Shown in pieces: positions 9,051 to 20,225 of a DNA stretch of 64,000 bases (position 1 is its first letter; each line of letters opens with the position of its first letter). Made by a program: the position numbers and the translations under genes. The stretch is from Thalassotalea sp. LPB0316 (GTDB lineage: Bacteria; Pseudomonadota; Gammaproteobacteria; Enterobacterales; Alteromonadaceae): assembly GCF_014898095.1 (NCBI RefSeq), contig NZ_CP062946.1, positions 1,302,001-1,366,000 of the forward strand, given 5' to 3'. Under the pieces are notes generated by a model. It was given only the letters and a program-made list of their open reading frames with translations, did no database searches and was not told the DNA's origin.

Positions 9051-9223
9051 TGATTTTTCCTTGTTGTTCTGTTCACAGGTTTTTATAAATTGGTATGAGA
9101 TAGCAGGAGTATAGCGAGTAACGTGTTTGCTGTTAATGCTAGATCTACGAATTGTCGAGTAAACGCGCTCACTGGTTGGCAGATTATTTTTACGAAGCGA
9201 CTTCACTTACAAGCAGACAATAA

Positions 9224-9257
9224 AAAAGGCTAGCGCAACTACTTACGCTAGCCTTTT
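9224..9257 (-). terminator. Intrinsic terminator of the alpha-glucan operon
   Basis: A perfect 12-bp stem (9224-9235 with 9246-9257) with a 10-base loop is followed on the minus strand by a T run. It lies 20 bp after the alpha-amylase stop and closes the operon. Confidence 0.85.
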
Positions 9258-9277
9258 ATTTGGTTGATTTTGATTAA

Positions 9278-11053
9278 TTAAAGCTGATAGATAGCGAAGC
9301 TCAAGCCTGAGAGTGTCACGCTTGCTTTGTTGTTCGCTATTGCAACGCTGTCTTTGCTATCGCCGAAGATGTGAGTTGCGCGATTAGCCGATACCTCAAA
9401 TTCAGCATTGGCTACTTTATTTGAGGTGTTAAACACGACTAAGTATTGGCTATCACCATGGCTACGCGTGATCGCAAATACACCCGGTGTCGCTTGTGAA
9501 TACAAAGTTGTTTGCTCGCCTTTGCGCAAGGTTTCATGGGCAAAGTAAACCGATGCGTAATCAGCAAATGCGTTGTAGAACGGGTGGCTTTGATCAAAGT
9601 TATCGTCGGCGGTTGTTTTATCTGTGCCTAACAAGTTGTCATCGTTGTAGCTGTCGACTTGTGAAGGCATCATATCTTGGCGAGCGGCTTTATCACCACC
9701 ATCACCCACAAAGCCTTGTTCATCACCGTAATACACTACAGGAATACCGCGCGCAAAGTACAAGAAGGCATGGGCTAAGGTTACCCGTTGTTCCATCTCA
9801 GCCATCGAGTAGTTGTGCTCTGAATCTTTTAACATCCAAGCAAAACGTCCCATATCGTGGTTTGAAACAAAGGTTAATAGTTGGTTGGCGTTTGAATCAC
9901 CGTCGCGATAGAGCTCATCTTTAGTAAATAAGTTGGCTAATACATCGGTGCCTTTTTGCTTGATTAGGGCATCGGCAAGCATGCCTTGTAAGGCGAAATC
10001 TAACACTGATTGTACTTTACCCGTGGTTGTGAAGTAGCTCAGGTTTTCAGGGGTAAAGTCATAAACTTCACCAAACATAAAGAACTTGGGAATACCTTCA
10101 CTTTGGGCATGGCTGACAACGGCAGGCGCAAATTCTTGCCAAAACTCAATGTTTACGTGCTTAACGGTATCAATACGGAAGCCGTCAGGTTTAAACTGGC
10201 TGACAAGTTTGGTTAAAATATCAATCATCCCTTTAACCACTTCAGGATCATCGGTGTTGATATCGTCAAGGCCAGCAAAATCACCATAAACCGAGTTTTC
10301 ACCTTCGAATGTTGTTTCACCTTGGTTGTGATAATACTTAGGATCGTTTAACCATGCCGGTACTTTCGCGTTTTCACTGCCTGCTGGGATCACTGGCGTG
10401 TAAGTGCCTTTTTCCGCGACTTCGGCGAGTGTGCGATACTCACAGTTTGGGTTAGGCGTTAAACCGTCTTCACCGTGGCATTCGGTATATTTGATAACGT
10501 CAGCGGTGTGATTGGTAATAATGTCAAAGTAAACTTTGATGTTCTCTTTGTGTGCGGCATCGATAAAGGCTTTTAAATCGTCATTGGTGCCTAAATGCGG
10601 GTCAATTTCAGTAAAATCTAACACCCAGTAACCGTGATAACCCGAGCCACCCTCTTGTAACGCTTGGTTGCGCAAAATCGGTGTTAACCAAATCGCGCTA
10701 ATGCCCATTGCTTTCAAGTAAGGAATTTTAGCTTGTAAGCCCGGCACATCACCGCCGTGATACATACCGTAATCTGTTGGATCAAAACCGCCTTGTGAGA
10801 TCAGTTTGGTTGTTGAGCCGTTGTCGTTACTAGTATCACCGTTGTAGAAGCGATCCGGTAAGACGAAATAAAAAACATCGTCTTGAATGTCACGTTCGAT
10901 ATAGGGAGCTAAATCGCTCGCGGTTAAGCGCTTTGTTGTTGCTGATTCTGCAGCAACGGGCGCTGTTGACGCTGATTTCGGTGCGTCTTGGCAACCGAGC
11001 ATGCCAAAAGCAATAACGCTAATGGCAAGGGTTTTTAATGTTGTTTTGATCAT
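9278..11053 (-). CDS. Alpha-amylase family lipoprotein (GH13)
   Basis: The 591-residue protein has a lipoprotein signal ending in MLGC (Cys21) and a GH13 barrel. Conserved regions are visible: DIITNHTAD (region I), GFRIDTVKHV with the nucleophile Asp (region II), FMFGEVYD with the acid/base Glu (region III) and FVSNHDMGRF (region IV), followed by a C-terminal beta domain. It would hydrolyse alpha-1,4-glucans at the cell surface or in the periplasm, feeding maltodextrins to the enzymes encoded upstream. It is the last gene of the glgP-glgB-glgX-malQ operon, 35 bp after malQ, with a terminator downstream. Exact specificity (amylase or cyclodextrinase-like) is not fixed by the motifs. Confidence 0.88.
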   Translation of the reverse strand: MIKTTLKTLAISVIAFGMLGCQDAPKSASTAPVAAESATTKRLTASDLAPYIERDIQDDVFYFVLPDRFYNGDTSNDNGSTTKLISQGGFDPTDYGMYHGGDVPGLQAKIPYLKAMGISAIWLTPILRNQALQEGGSGYHGYWVLDFTEIDPHLGTNDDLKAFIDAAHKENIKVYFDIITNHTADVIKYTECHGEDGLTPNPNCEYRTLAEVAEKGTYTPVIPAGSENAKVPAWLNDPKYYHNQGETTFEGENSVYGDFAGLDDINTDDPEVVKGMIDILTKLVSQFKPDGFRIDTVKHVNIEFWQEFAPAVVSHAQSEGIPKFFMFGEVYDFTPENLSYFTTTGKVQSVLDFALQGMLADALIKQKGTDVLANLFTKDELYRDGDSNANQLLTFVSNHDMGRFAWMLKDSEHNYSMAEMEQRVTLAHAFLYFARGIPVVYYGDEQGFVGDGGDKAARQDMMPSQVDSYNDDNLLGTDKTTADDNFDQSHPFYNAFADYASVYFAHETLRKGEQTTLYSQATPGVFAITRSHGDSQYLVVFNTSNKVANAEFEVSANRATHIFGDSKDSVAIANNKASVTLSGLSFAIYQL

Positions 11054-11088
11054 AGTTTACCTGTGTATATTTCTTGTTATTGGTATTA

Positions 11089-13257
11089 TTAGTTTTTCGG
11101 ACGCGCTTGTTGCATCGTTTGACAAATATCGCTCATTGCTTGGTTATCCCATAGCTCTTCAAGCGTGACAGGAATGCGTTGTAACCAGTTTGGATGCTCG
11201 TCAATCGTGCCTGGAATATTGACTTGCTCAACATTCTCTAGTGCATCTTCTAATGGAATTAACTGAATACGGCTCGGCGCTAATGCCATGTATTTTTGTA
11301 CGGCAAGGCTGAGCTCGCGATTCATCTTCGCTGGCGATGTTTCAGGTGCCTTTGTCATATCGATTACTTGCATATCTTCAAGTGCTGCGAGTAAGTGATT
11401 GCGGTCAGCCACTCGGTTATTGCGATCGTCGATGCCCATTTGCTCATTCGGATATAAGTTTAGGTTTTGACGCCACTCTAAATCGCGACCTGTCCACCAA
11501 CCGGCAAGCGTTGGTAAATCGTGAGTAGAAACCGTTACCATCGATTGCTCTGGGTACATTTCTGGGCGCATAAATAGACCAGATTCCCATGTTTCAAAAA
11601 ACAGTACCTTGTACGACAACAAGCCGTGAGCTTGCATAATATCGCCAAAACCTTCTGGCACTGTGCCTAAATCTTCTCCAATGACAACACACTGGCTGCG
11701 GCGAGATTCTAAGGCAATAATGCGTAAAATATCTTCTAGTGGGTAGGTGATAAACACCCCTTCATCGGCTTTCATACCCGGTGCAACCCAGTATTGGCGC
11801 ATTAAACCAAGAATGTGGTCAATACGCAGGGCGCCAGCATATTGCATGTTTGAACGAAGCGCGCGAACCAACGGCTGATAACCTTGAAGTTTCAAGGCAA
11901 CTGGGTTAATTGGCGTTAAGCCCCAGTCTTGACCTAAGGTGTTTAATAAATCTGGTGGCGCGCCAACTGAAGCACCGGCAACGTAAACGTCTTTGTCTGA
12001 CCAAACATCAACCCCTGAGCCGTCACAACCTACCGCTAAATCGAGGTATAAACCTACTGGCATGCCATCGGCTTTTGCGGTGTGTTGCGCGTTTAATAGC
12101 TGGCGATGTGCAAGCCATTGTAAATACATAAAATAACCAATGCGTTCTTGGTTTTGCGCTTTAAACTCGCTTACTTCTACAGAGTGTGGGTTTTGGTAAG
12201 CTTCAGGCCACTTTGGCCAACCGTAGGCGTTAAAATCTAACTCTCTAAAGTGCTCATAAAGCGCTTCAAAAGTAGCGTGACGGGTTAAGCCTGCTTCGTT
12301 CGCTTGTTTAAACGCTTCAAATTCAGCCACTAATGTCGTGTCGTTTTGTGCTAAAAATTCGCTGTAAAGTAGCTCTAATACTTGATACTTAACATCAGCA
12401 ACTGCTGGGTAGTCGATTAACTCAGTTGAGCGAGCAAAGGCGATTTTATCTTGAAATTCCTTTGATGCGACAAGTGCTTGAGCCGCTTTTGATTGGGCGT
12501 AAAACGGCGCAGCAGTGACATCAATATATTGCGTGTTTAAGAAACAACGACTGGTCGGCGAGTATGGGCTGCGATGAGCAGGGTTGTTTTGGTAAAGCGG
12601 ATGCAATGGGTTTAAGCCAATAGCTGAAGCGCCACGAGCAGCAGCGCCTTTGACTAGTTTGGTGAGATCTGAGTAATCACCCATACCCCAGTTGGTTTCA
12701 CTTTGTAGTGAATATAATTGCGCGGCAAAGCCCCACATTTTAAAGTCAGCTGCTTCATTTGGGCTGTAACAGGTTTGCGGGGCAAAAATTAAATGACAAC
12801 TGTCAGTTTGCTCACCGTAGTTAACCACTAATTCGTGATAACCGTCAGCAACTCGTGGTAAACCTAAAAAGTATTGAGTAAATACCACACCGTCAAATTC
12901 GGCACTTTCACCTTGGCGCAAATCCGCCAAGTTGACTTGGGCAGATTGCTCGTTGCCGTCTTCAGTGGTAATCGTCCAGTTAAAGTACTCGGCAACACCT
13001 TGTTCAAAGGTAACAACCACTTCGTGATGGTGCTCTTCAGACTTAGCAATATGAACTTGCGGCAATATTTTACGCCATGGCTGTTGTTCTAGTTCGGTAA
13101 TACTGGCAGCAATTGCTTGTTCGTCGTCAATATCGTAGCCCATCGCTTTTAACAAAGCGCGGCGAGCTTCATCTTTGGCAGTGACCTGATTGCCAAACGC
13201 ATCAATATAGTCGCGATGAAAGCCAACTAAATCTGCTAGTTTTTCAATTAAGTTCAT
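11089..13257 (-). CDS. malQ: 4-alpha-glucanotransferase (amylomaltase, GH77)
   Basis: The 722-residue protein matches bacterial MalQ in length. The N-terminal extension seen in enterobacterial-type MalQ precedes a GH77 barrel with SPYSPTSRCFLN, RIDHILGLMRQYW, VVIGEDLGTVPEGF (catalytic acid Glu) and VSTHDLPTLAGWW. It transfers glucan segments between maltodextrins and releases glucose, in the cytoplasm. Its start overlaps the 3' end of glgX by 14 bases, implying translational coupling. With glgP it provides the classic maltodextrin breakdown pair. Confidence 0.93.
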   Translation of the reverse strand: MNLIEKLADLVGFHRDYIDAFGNQVTAKDEARRALLKAMGYDIDDEQAIAASITELEQQPWRKILPQVHIAKSEEHHHEVVVTFEQGVAEYFNWTITTEDGNEQSAQVNLADLRQGESAEFDGVVFTQYFLGLPRVADGYHELVVNYGEQTDSCHLIFAPQTCYSPNEAADFKMWGFAAQLYSLQSETNWGMGDYSDLTKLVKGAAARGASAIGLNPLHPLYQNNPAHRSPYSPTSRCFLNTQYIDVTAAPFYAQSKAAQALVASKEFQDKIAFARSTELIDYPAVADVKYQVLELLYSEFLAQNDTTLVAEFEAFKQANEAGLTRHATFEALYEHFRELDFNAYGWPKWPEAYQNPHSVEVSEFKAQNQERIGYFMYLQWLAHRQLLNAQHTAKADGMPVGLYLDLAVGCDGSGVDVWSDKDVYVAGASVGAPPDLLNTLGQDWGLTPINPVALKLQGYQPLVRALRSNMQYAGALRIDHILGLMRQYWVAPGMKADEGVFITYPLEDILRIIALESRRSQCVVIGEDLGTVPEGFGDIMQAHGLLSYKVLFFETWESGLFMRPEMYPEQSMVTVSTHDLPTLAGWWTGRDLEWRQNLNLYPNEQMGIDDRNNRVADRNHLLAALEDMQVIDMTKAPETSPAKMNRELSLAVQKYMALAPSRIQLIPLEDALENVEQVNIPGTIDEHPNWLQRIPVTLEELWDNQAMSDICQTMQQARPKN

Positions 13258-15382
13258 AAGTCTCGTTCTCTTGTCTAAAGTCTGCAGGAGACTGGCTAAA
13301 ACTCAGTAGCGAGCAGCTGTGTGGGCTGACCATCAACTCAGTTCTAACAAGGTTCTCATTTTGTTTTATTTTTGTATCTGCGGTATTAAAAATGGTCTGC
13401 CAATAACCATTGAGTTTTGGCAGTTGGTATAAATGTTCATGATCGTGAGCGTTGAAAATAACCAGTAAGGCATCGTCGTGATAAAAATCATCGCTTATCA
13501 ATTCATGTTCGGTATTGGCAAGTAGCATGGCAAAGCACTTGATTGAGTGATCGTGCCATTGACTGTCTTGCATCGGTTTACCATGGCAGTTGAGCCAGCT
13601 GATATCGGCTAAGCCGGTTTTTGCTGAATAGTTTTTGCCATGATGGTAGTGGGTTCTATTGAGTAGCGGGTGGGCTTTTCTCAATGCGATGAGTGCTTGA
13701 ACAAACTCGAGCAACTCACTGTTTTCGGCTTGTTGCCAGTTAAGCCATGAAATCTCATTGTCTTGGCAATAGGCGTTGTTGTTGCCTTGTTGCGAATGGC
13801 CAAATTCGTCGCCACTGAGCAACATCGGTGTGCCTTGTGAAATAAACAAGGTGGTTAGAATGTTTTTCTGCTGCTGCAGGCGCAGTGCGTTAATTGCTTT
13901 ATCCTTGGTTGCGCCTTCAACACCAAAGTTACAACTGTAGTTAGCGTTGTGGCCATCTTGATTATTTTCACCGTTAGCGTGATTGTGCTTTTGTTGATAA
14001 CTGACTAAATCGCGCAGGGTGTAGCCGTCGTGCGAAGTAATAAAGTTAATACTTGAGCTGGGTCGGCGACTTCTGTTTTCAAATAAATCACTTGAACCGT
14101 GAATGCGATTGGCAAAATCAGCTAACATGCCGTGATCGCCACGCCAAAAGCGGCGCACGGTATCGCGGTATCTATCGTTCCACTCCATCCAACTATTGGG
14201 GAAGCGGCCTAATTGATAGCCGTCTTGACCAATATCCCAAGGCTCAGCAATGAGCTTAACACCGGCTAATACAGGGTCTTGTTTAAGGGTATTGAAAAAG
14301 TGATTGTACTGGTTAAAGTGTGGTCGCTCTCTGCCTAAAATGGTTGCTAAGTCGAAGCGAAAGCCATCAATGCCCATCGTTTGCACCCAATAGCGCAGGC
14401 TATCGGTTACCATTTGCAAAACTCTAGGGTGATCGATATTAAAGGTGTTACCACAGCCGGAAAAATTTTCGTAAAAGCGCTGGTCGTGTTTAGCGAGTCG
14501 GTAATAACTGGCGTTATCTATGCCTTTAAAGCTATAAGTTGGCCCTAGCTCATTGCCCTCGGCGCTGTGGTTGTAAACGACGTCTAAAATGACTTCGATA
14601 CCGGCTTGATGGAGCTTATCGACCATTTGGCGAAACTCTTCAATGCCATTATTTAGGGTATAACGGGCATCTGGTACAAAGTAGTTAATTGAGTTGTAAC
14701 CCCAATAATTAACCAGTTGCTTTTCTTTCGTAAACGGCTCATCAATAAATTGGTGTACCGGTAGCAGTTCAACACTGGTTACGCCGAGCGCCGTTAAGTA
14801 ATCAATTGATACATCATCAGCTAGCCCTAAATAAGTACCGCGCAGTTTTTTCTTAAGCGCTGGGTTTAACCGGCTAAAGCCTTTAACGTGCATTTCATAA
14901 ATAATGGTATCGCGGCGGCGAATTTGCGGTTTGTTTTCGAGCGCAGGTAATTCTTCAGTAACCACGCATTTGGGCATAAACTCGGCGTTGTTTTGGTAAT
15001 CGAGGGTTAAGTCTTTTTGGCAAGAGTCTAAGTCGTAACTGTAGTTTGCTTTGTGCTCAACAAACTCGCCGTGTAAGGCTTTGGCATAAGGATCTAACAG
15101 TAATTTTGCCGGATTAAAACGGTGGCCTTTATGCGGCTCGAACGGGCCGTGAACGCGGTAGCCATAAAGCGCGCCTGCACCGATGCCTTGTACACAAACA
15201 TGCCAAACATCATCGGTAAATTCCGGCATTTCAATCTTGATGATCTCTTTTTCGCCATTGGTATCAAACAGGCATAGCTCTACCTTTTCAGCGTTAGCTG
15301 AAAACAGGGCGAAGTTAACACCTTGGGGTGTTATAGTTGCGCCAAGCGGGTAGGGAAAACCTGAAGATACCTTGATGTTCAT
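13244..15382 (-). CDS. glgX: Glycogen debranching enzyme (isoamylase type, GH13)
   Basis: The 712-residue protein has an N-terminal CBM48-like domain (FPYPLGATITPQGVNFALFS) and a GH13 barrel with DVVYNHSAEG, GFRFDLATILGRE, LIAEPWDIG and FITSHDGYTLRDLVSY. It removes alpha-1,6 branches from phosphorylase-limit dextrins. It ends 14 bases inside malQ and starts one base before the end of glgB, so the three genes are tightly packed. Length is slightly above E. coli GlgX (657 aa). Confidence 0.93.
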   Translation of the reverse strand: MNIKVSSGFPYPLGATITPQGVNFALFSANAEKVELCLFDTNGEKEIIKIEMPEFTDDVWHVCVQGIGAGALYGYRVHGPFEPHKGHRFNPAKLLLDPYAKALHGEFVEHKANYSYDLDSCQKDLTLDYQNNAEFMPKCVVTEELPALENKPQIRRRDTIIYEMHVKGFSRLNPALKKKLRGTYLGLADDVSIDYLTALGVTSVELLPVHQFIDEPFTKEKQLVNYWGYNSINYFVPDARYTLNNGIEEFRQMVDKLHQAGIEVILDVVYNHSAEGNELGPTYSFKGIDNASYYRLAKHDQRFYENFSGCGNTFNIDHPRVLQMVTDSLRYWVQTMGIDGFRFDLATILGRERPHFNQYNHFFNTLKQDPVLAGVKLIAEPWDIGQDGYQLGRFPNSWMEWNDRYRDTVRRFWRGDHGMLADFANRIHGSSDLFENRSRRPSSSINFITSHDGYTLRDLVSYQQKHNHANGENNQDGHNANYSCNFGVEGATKDKAINALRLQQQKNILTTLFISQGTPMLLSGDEFGHSQQGNNNAYCQDNEISWLNWQQAENSELLEFVQALIALRKAHPLLNRTHYHHGKNYSAKTGLADISWLNCHGKPMQDSQWHDHSIKCFAMLLANTEHELISDDFYHDDALLVIFNAHDHEHLYQLPKLNGYWQTIFNTADTKIKQNENLVRTELMVSPHSCSLLSFSQSPADFRQENETYELN

Positions 15383-15383
15383 C

Positions 15384-17567
15384 TTAGCTTTCCAATTTGA
15401 AAATCAAGGTGGCAAGCGGTGGTACGGTGATGTCAATACTCTGCGCTTGATTGTCCATTGGCTTATCTTTACTGGTTGCGCCGCCAAAATTACCTTGGTT
15501 GCTGCCACCATAAATTTGCGCATCGGTATTGAGTAATTCTTGATAATGACCTTGCTCAGGCACGCCAACGGTAAAGTTGTGATAAACCTGATCTGAGAAG
15601 TTACAGACAACGACAACCGGCGCTTCGCCATGTTGACCAAAACGAATAAAGCTATAAACACTTTGCTCAGCATTTTCGTGATCGAGCCACGCAAAGCCTT
15701 GGTGTTCACAGTCGTGTTGGTAAAGTGCCGGCGTAGCTTGATAAACGCGGTTTAAATCTTTTACCAGTTGTTGTACTTGTGCGTGCCAGTGAATGTCTAA
15801 TTGGTGCCACTCAAGGGCTTTTTCATAGTTCCACTCTGGCCCTTGACCATATTCACAGCCCATAAACAGTAGTTTTTTACCCGGGTGTGACCACATAAAG
15901 CCGTAATAGGCGCGTAAGTTGGCAAATTGCTGCCACGCATCACCTGGCATACGCTCAATCATTGAGCCTTTGCCGTGGACAACTTCGTCATGGCTAATCG
16001 GTAAAATAAAGTTTTCGTCAAAGGCGTACACTAAACCAAAGCTAATTTCGTTGTGGTGATGTTTGCGATGAATCGGTTCGCGCTTGATGTATTCTAGGGT
16101 GTCGTTCATCCAACCCATATTCCATTTATAGCCAAATCCTAAACCACCAGCATCGGTTGGTTTTGACACGCCCGGCCATGAAGTTGATTCTTCAGCAACA
16201 GAAAAAGTGCCGGGATATTCGCGATATAGCTCTTCATTAAAGCGCTGTAAAAAGGCAACGGCCTCGAGGTTTTCGCGGCCACCGTGTTCGTTCGGGATCC
16301 ATTCGCCTTCTTTGCGGCTGTAATCGAGGTATAACATTGAGGCGACAGCATCTACGCGAATGCCATCGACGTGGAATCTATCTAACCAGTGCAGGGCACT
16401 GGCGCGCAAAAAATTAGCAACTTCGGTGCGGCCGTAGTTGTAAATCAGGGTGTTCCAATCGGGATGAAAGCCTTGGCGCGGATCGGCGTGTTCATATAAA
16501 TGCGTGCCGTCAAATTGAGCTAAACCGTGTTGATCAATTGGAAAATGCCCTGGTACCCAATCAATTAAAACCCCGAGGTTAGCTTGGTGGCATTGGTCGA
16601 CAAAATATTTGAAATCGTCGGCATCGCCAAAGCGTGAGCTTGGCGCAAATAAACCTACTGGTTGATAACCCCATGAACCATCATAGGGAAATTCACTCAC
16701 TGGCATCAATTGAATATGGGTAAAACCCATCTCCAAGGTATAAGGAATTAATTGATCGGCAAGTTCGCGATAGTTGAGGTAATGGTTGTTTTCATCGCGT
16801 TGCCAAGAGCCTAAATGCACCTCGTAAATACTAATGGGGGCATGTCGTGAATTGCGCGCTTCACGCACTTTTAACCACGCTTTATCTTGCCATTTGTAAT
16901 GTTTTTCTGCGTTGACAATAGACGCTGTTTCAGGGCGAAACTGGGCTTGTAAGCCATATGGGTCAGCTTTTAACGGTTGTAAGTTGCCATCGCTACGTAG
17001 GATTTCAAACTTGTATAATTCGCCTGCTTTCAATTGAGGAATAAACAGCGACCAGTAACCGCTAAAATCTTGGTTGGTCATCGGGTGGCAACGACCATCC
17101 CAATTGTTGAATTCACCTACGACCGAAACGCGCTTGGCGTTAGGCGCCCAAAGCGCGAAGCTCACCCCTTTAACGCCGTTAACGGTTTTTAGGTGAGCGC
17201 CAAGAATATTGTATGGGTGCAGATGATTGCCTTCACGAAGTAGGTGCAAGTCAAGTTCGCCAAGGGTCGGAGCAAAAGCAAAGGGATCTTCAACTCGTGA
17301 TGTTTTGCCATCAACCGTGATTTCTAGTTGGTAATCAAAGCTATTTTTACGACGTAATTTTTTACTGAAAAAGCCGGCGTCGTCAATTTTGTTGAGTTTG
17401 GCGATGACTTTTTTGGTGTTTTTGGCATAAACCGCAACGGCTTGTGCTTTCGGAACAAATGCATTGAGCGTGAGATAGCCAGAATCATCGGCATGTAAAC
17501 CCAACACTTGATGTGGTTGGTTGTGTTGTGCACTGATTATTCCATTGATTGCATTTGTATCTGTCAT
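15384..17567 (-). CDS. glgB: 1,4-alpha-glucan branching enzyme
   Basis: ATG at 17567 is preferred over an in-frame TTG at 17579, because GGAAAAC lies just upstream of the ATG; this gives 727 residues, the usual GlgB length. The order is N1 domain, CBM48 (ALWAPNAKRVSVVGEFN), then the GH13 barrel with DWVPGHFP, GIRVDAVASMLY, VAEESTSWPG and PISHDEVVHGKGS. It makes alpha-1,6 branches in glucan. No glgA or glgC is in the window, so either these are elsewhere or GlgB works here on maltodextrin-derived glucan. It is 76 bp from glgP, with a hairpin between them. Confidence 0.93.
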   Translation of the reverse strand: MTDTNAINGIISAQHNQPHQVLGLHADDSGYLTLNAFVPKAQAVAVYAKNTKKVIAKLNKIDDAGFFSKKLRRKNSFDYQLEITVDGKTSRVEDPFAFAPTLGELDLHLLREGNHLHPYNILGAHLKTVNGVKGVSFALWAPNAKRVSVVGEFNNWDGRCHPMTNQDFSGYWSLFIPQLKAGELYKFEILRSDGNLQPLKADPYGLQAQFRPETASIVNAEKHYKWQDKAWLKVREARNSRHAPISIYEVHLGSWQRDENNHYLNYRELADQLIPYTLEMGFTHIQLMPVSEFPYDGSWGYQPVGLFAPSSRFGDADDFKYFVDQCHQANLGVLIDWVPGHFPIDQHGLAQFDGTHLYEHADPRQGFHPDWNTLIYNYGRTEVANFLRASALHWLDRFHVDGIRVDAVASMLYLDYSRKEGEWIPNEHGGRENLEAVAFLQRFNEELYREYPGTFSVAEESTSWPGVSKPTDAGGLGFGYKWNMGWMNDTLEYIKREPIHRKHHHNEISFGLVYAFDENFILPISHDEVVHGKGSMIERMPGDAWQQFANLRAYYGFMWSHPGKKLLFMGCEYGQGPEWNYEKALEWHQLDIHWHAQVQQLVKDLNRVYQATPALYQHDCEHQGFAWLDHENAEQSVYSFIRFGQHGEAPVVVVCNFSDQVYHNFTVGVPEQGHYQELLNTDAQIYGGSNQGNFGGATSKDKPMDNQAQSIDITVPPLATLIFKLES

Positions 17568-17612
17568 CTTGTTTTCCAATAACTAAAGCTTGAACTTGTG
17601 GTTAAAACACAA

Positions 17613-17632
17613 ACGCCCCAATCAAGGGGCGT
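17613..17632 (-). terminator. Hairpin between glgP and glgB
   Basis: A 7-bp GC-rich stem (17613-17619 with 17626-17632) with outer partial pairing is followed on the minus strand by TTTGTGTTTT. It may be a leaky terminator that lowers glgBX-malQ expression relative to glgP, or a processing/stability hairpin. Which one is not determined. Confidence 0.5.
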
Positions 17633-17643
17633 GTGTAAATTAC

Positions 17644-20079
17644 CTAGTTTTTACAGGGCTGAATGTGCCAGATGCGCTCAACATAGTCGTTAATTGAGCG
17701 GTCTGAGTTGAACTTGCCCATTAACGCGGTGTTGAGGATTGCCATTTTCGCCCAGCGTTTTTTATCTCGATACGCTTCATCAAGGGCTTGATGAGCATCG
17801 CTGTACGATTGGTAATCAGCTAGCACAAGGTATGGATCACCACCATCGAGTAAACTGTGCTTGATAGCTGATAGTTCATATGGCTTGCCCGGCGTAAAGT
17901 AATCGGTATCTAACCAATCAAGTACCGCTTTAATTTCAGCGTTTTGCTCGTAGTAACTGTATGGGTTGTAACCCTGAGCTTTGATTGCTTTTACTTGCTC
18001 TACCGTGTTACCGAAAATAAAGATATTGTCGTCGCCCACTTCTTCGGCGATCTCAATATTAGCACCGTCTAGGGTACCTATAGTGACAGCACCATTAAGT
18101 GCTAACTTCATGTTACCTGTGCCCGATGCTTCTTTACCCGCCGTTGAAATTTGCTCTGAAACATCAGCGGCTGGGATCATTTTCTCGGCGAGACTAACGC
18201 GGTAGTTCGGTAAAAATACGACTTTTAGCTTGTCTTTAATACGCGTGTCGTTGTTGATTTTGTCAGCAACTTTATTGATCGCGTAAATGATCTCTTTAGC
18301 TAAGCGATAACCCGGCGCTGCTTTTGCGCCAAAAATGAATACCCGTGGTTGCATCTCAAGTGCAGGGTTTTCCAGTAAACGACGATACAGCGCAACAATG
18401 TGTAAGAAGTTTAAGTGCTGTCGCTTATACTCGTGTAAACGTTTGATTTGGATGTCAAAAATAGCTTCAGGGTTAACTTGGACACCGGTGAGCGATAAGA
18501 TTTCTTTCGCTAATGCTTGTTTGTTTTCTAACTTGATGTCCATAAACGCTTTTTGCAATTTCGCGTCGTCAGCAAGCTTTTCAAGTGCCGATAAGCTGTC
18601 TAAGTCTTTCGCCCAATCCGCTTTGACGTGTTTGGTCAATAACGCTGATAACTTAGGGTTACACGCTTTTAACCAGCGGCGTGGTGTAATACCGTTAGTT
18701 ACGTTAGTTAACTTGTTCGGGTAAAGCGCATCAAATTCAGGGAATAAATCTTGTTTAACAAGCTTTGAGTGAATTTCGGCAACACCGTTGACTTTGTGGG
18801 CGGCAACCACACATAAATGCGCCATGCGTACTTTCTTTTCAGCGCCTTCTTCGATCAGCGATAGTTTGGCACGCATTTGGTTATTGTCTGGCCATTTGAC
18901 CGATACTTCATTGTTTAAGAAGTCTTCGTTGATCGCGTATAAAATTTCTAAATGACGCGGTAATACGCGTTCAAATAGCGACACCGACCACTTTTCTAAT
19001 GCTTCAGGCAATAAGGTGTGGTTGGTGTAGGCAAATACTTCGCGGCATAACGCCCAAGCATCAGCATGGGTAAATTGGTACTCATCGATTAACACGCGCA
19101 TAAATTCTAAAATCGCAATGGTTGGATGGGTATCGTTTAGTTGAATCGCGGTATCTTTTGCAAACGCTTGCCAGTTAACACCGTTGATGGTTTGGTGACG
19201 AGCAATAATGTCTTTAATTGAACAAGCACAGAAGAAGTACTGTTGAATAAAGCGCAATTCTTTACCCGCATCGTGTTCATCATTTGGATATAACACTTTA
19301 GATACGGTTTCTGCTTGGACATTTTTACCGTGCGCGTTTAAGAAATCACCGCGGTTAAATAAATCCCAATCAAATGCTTGGTCTGAACGTGATTCCCACA
19401 AACGCAAAACGTTAACTGTGTCTGAGTTGTAGCCAACAATTGGGATATCCCAAGGTACACCTTTTAACTGGACCGCTGGTTGCCATGTTGAGGTCGTGCT
19501 ACCGTCGGCGTTGTTAATGTGTTCAACGTGACCGTATAACGGTACTAATTGTGTAGATTCTGGACGACAAATTTCCCACGGGCTGCCAAATTCACGCCAT
19601 AAATCAGGTTCTTCAATTTGACGACCGTCTTTAAAGCTTTGCTTGAACAAACCGTGTTGGTAGTGAATACCATAGCCCGTTGCAGGGTAGTCTAGCGTTG
19701 CTAATGAATCGAGAAAACACGCAGCAAGACGCCCTAAACCACCGTTACCCAGTGCTAAGTCAGCACCTTGTTCACACAGATCGGTTAATTCAAATCCTAA
19801 CGCTTTAACGGCTTTTTCAGCTTCATCGTAAATGGCTAGGTTATGGAGGTTGTTTGATAATAAACGACCCATTAAATATTCAAGCGATAGGTAGTTAACT
19901 GTTTTAATACCTGCTTGGTTTTGACGATCGCGGGTTGCTGCGAGTTTTTCAACCACGATGTCGTTAATTGCTAAGCTCGTTGCTTTCCAGAAAGCTTCAG
20001 GATTTTTATCATTGCTGTGAGCAAGGGTAAATTTCAAATGATGCTCAATCGCTTTTTTAATCGTAGCACGTTTAGCCAT
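17644..20079 (-). CDS. glgP: Glycogen/maltodextrin phosphorylase
   Basis: The 811-residue protein is a GT35 phosphorylase. It shows [11 protein letters not shown] near the N-terminus, [15 protein letters not shown], the ITPRRWL segment and the PLP-site block [14 protein letters not shown] with the PLP-binding Lys. It releases glucose-1-phosphate from the non-reducing ends of alpha-1,4-glucans in the cytoplasm. It is the promoter-proximal gene of the operon. Upstream lie two TACGTA-centred palindromes, which look like LacI-family operators. The ribosome-binding site before ATG 20079 is weak (GGATGAG, rather distant). Confidence 0.93.
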   Translation of the reverse strand: MAKRATIKKAIEHHLKFTLAHSNDKNPEAFWKATSLAINDIVVEKLAATRDRQNQAGIKTVNYLSLEYLMGRLLSNNLHNLAIYDEAEKAVKALGFELTDLCEQGADLALGNGGLGRLAACFLDSLATLDYPATGYGIHYQHGLFKQSFKDGRQIEEPDLWREFGSPWEICRPESTQLVPLYGHVEHINNADGSTTSTWQPAVQLKGVPWDIPIVGYNSDTVNVLRLWESRSDQAFDWDLFNRGDFLNAHGKNVQAETVSKVLYPNDEHDAGKELRFIQQYFFCACSIKDIIARHQTINGVNWQAFAKDTAIQLNDTHPTIAILEFMRVLIDEYQFTHADAWALCREVFAYTNHTLLPEALEKWSVSLFERVLPRHLEILYAINEDFLNNEVSVKWPDNNQMRAKLSLIEEGAEKKVRMAHLCVVAAHKVNGVAEIHSKLVKQDLFPEFDALYPNKLTNVTNGITPRRWLKACNPKLSALLTKHVKADWAKDLDSLSALEKLADDAKLQKAFMDIKLENKQALAKEILSLTGVQVNPEAIFDIQIKRLHEYKRQHLNFLHIVALYRRLLENPALEMQPRVFIFGAKAAPGYRLAKEIIYAINKVADKINNDTRIKDKLKVVFLPNYRVSLAEKMIPAADVSEQISTAGKEASGTGNMKLALNGAVTIGTLDGANIEIAEEVGDDNIFIFGNTVEQVKAIKAQGYNPYSYYEQNAEIKAVLDWLDTDYFTPGKPYELSAIKHSLLDGGDPYLVLADYQSYSDAHQALDEAYRDKKRWAKMAILNTALMGKFNSDRSINDYVERIWHIQPCKN

Positions 20080-20225
20080 AAGAGAAGACTCATCCCGTTT
20101 TTTAAAGAGTTTAGTAGATAAATACCTAACTAGACTGCCTAATGATTAGTTAGTTGGCAGTTCATCACTCTATGTGTAATTAGTTGTAACTGATTATGCC
20201 GATGTCAGTATTTAGGGCAATCACC

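Noticed and set aside
9487-9924. 145-codon plus-strand frame inside the alpha-amylase gene
   Set aside because: It is antisense to a strongly supported GH13 gene; the Cys/His/Arg-rich composition is typical of an antisense shadow.
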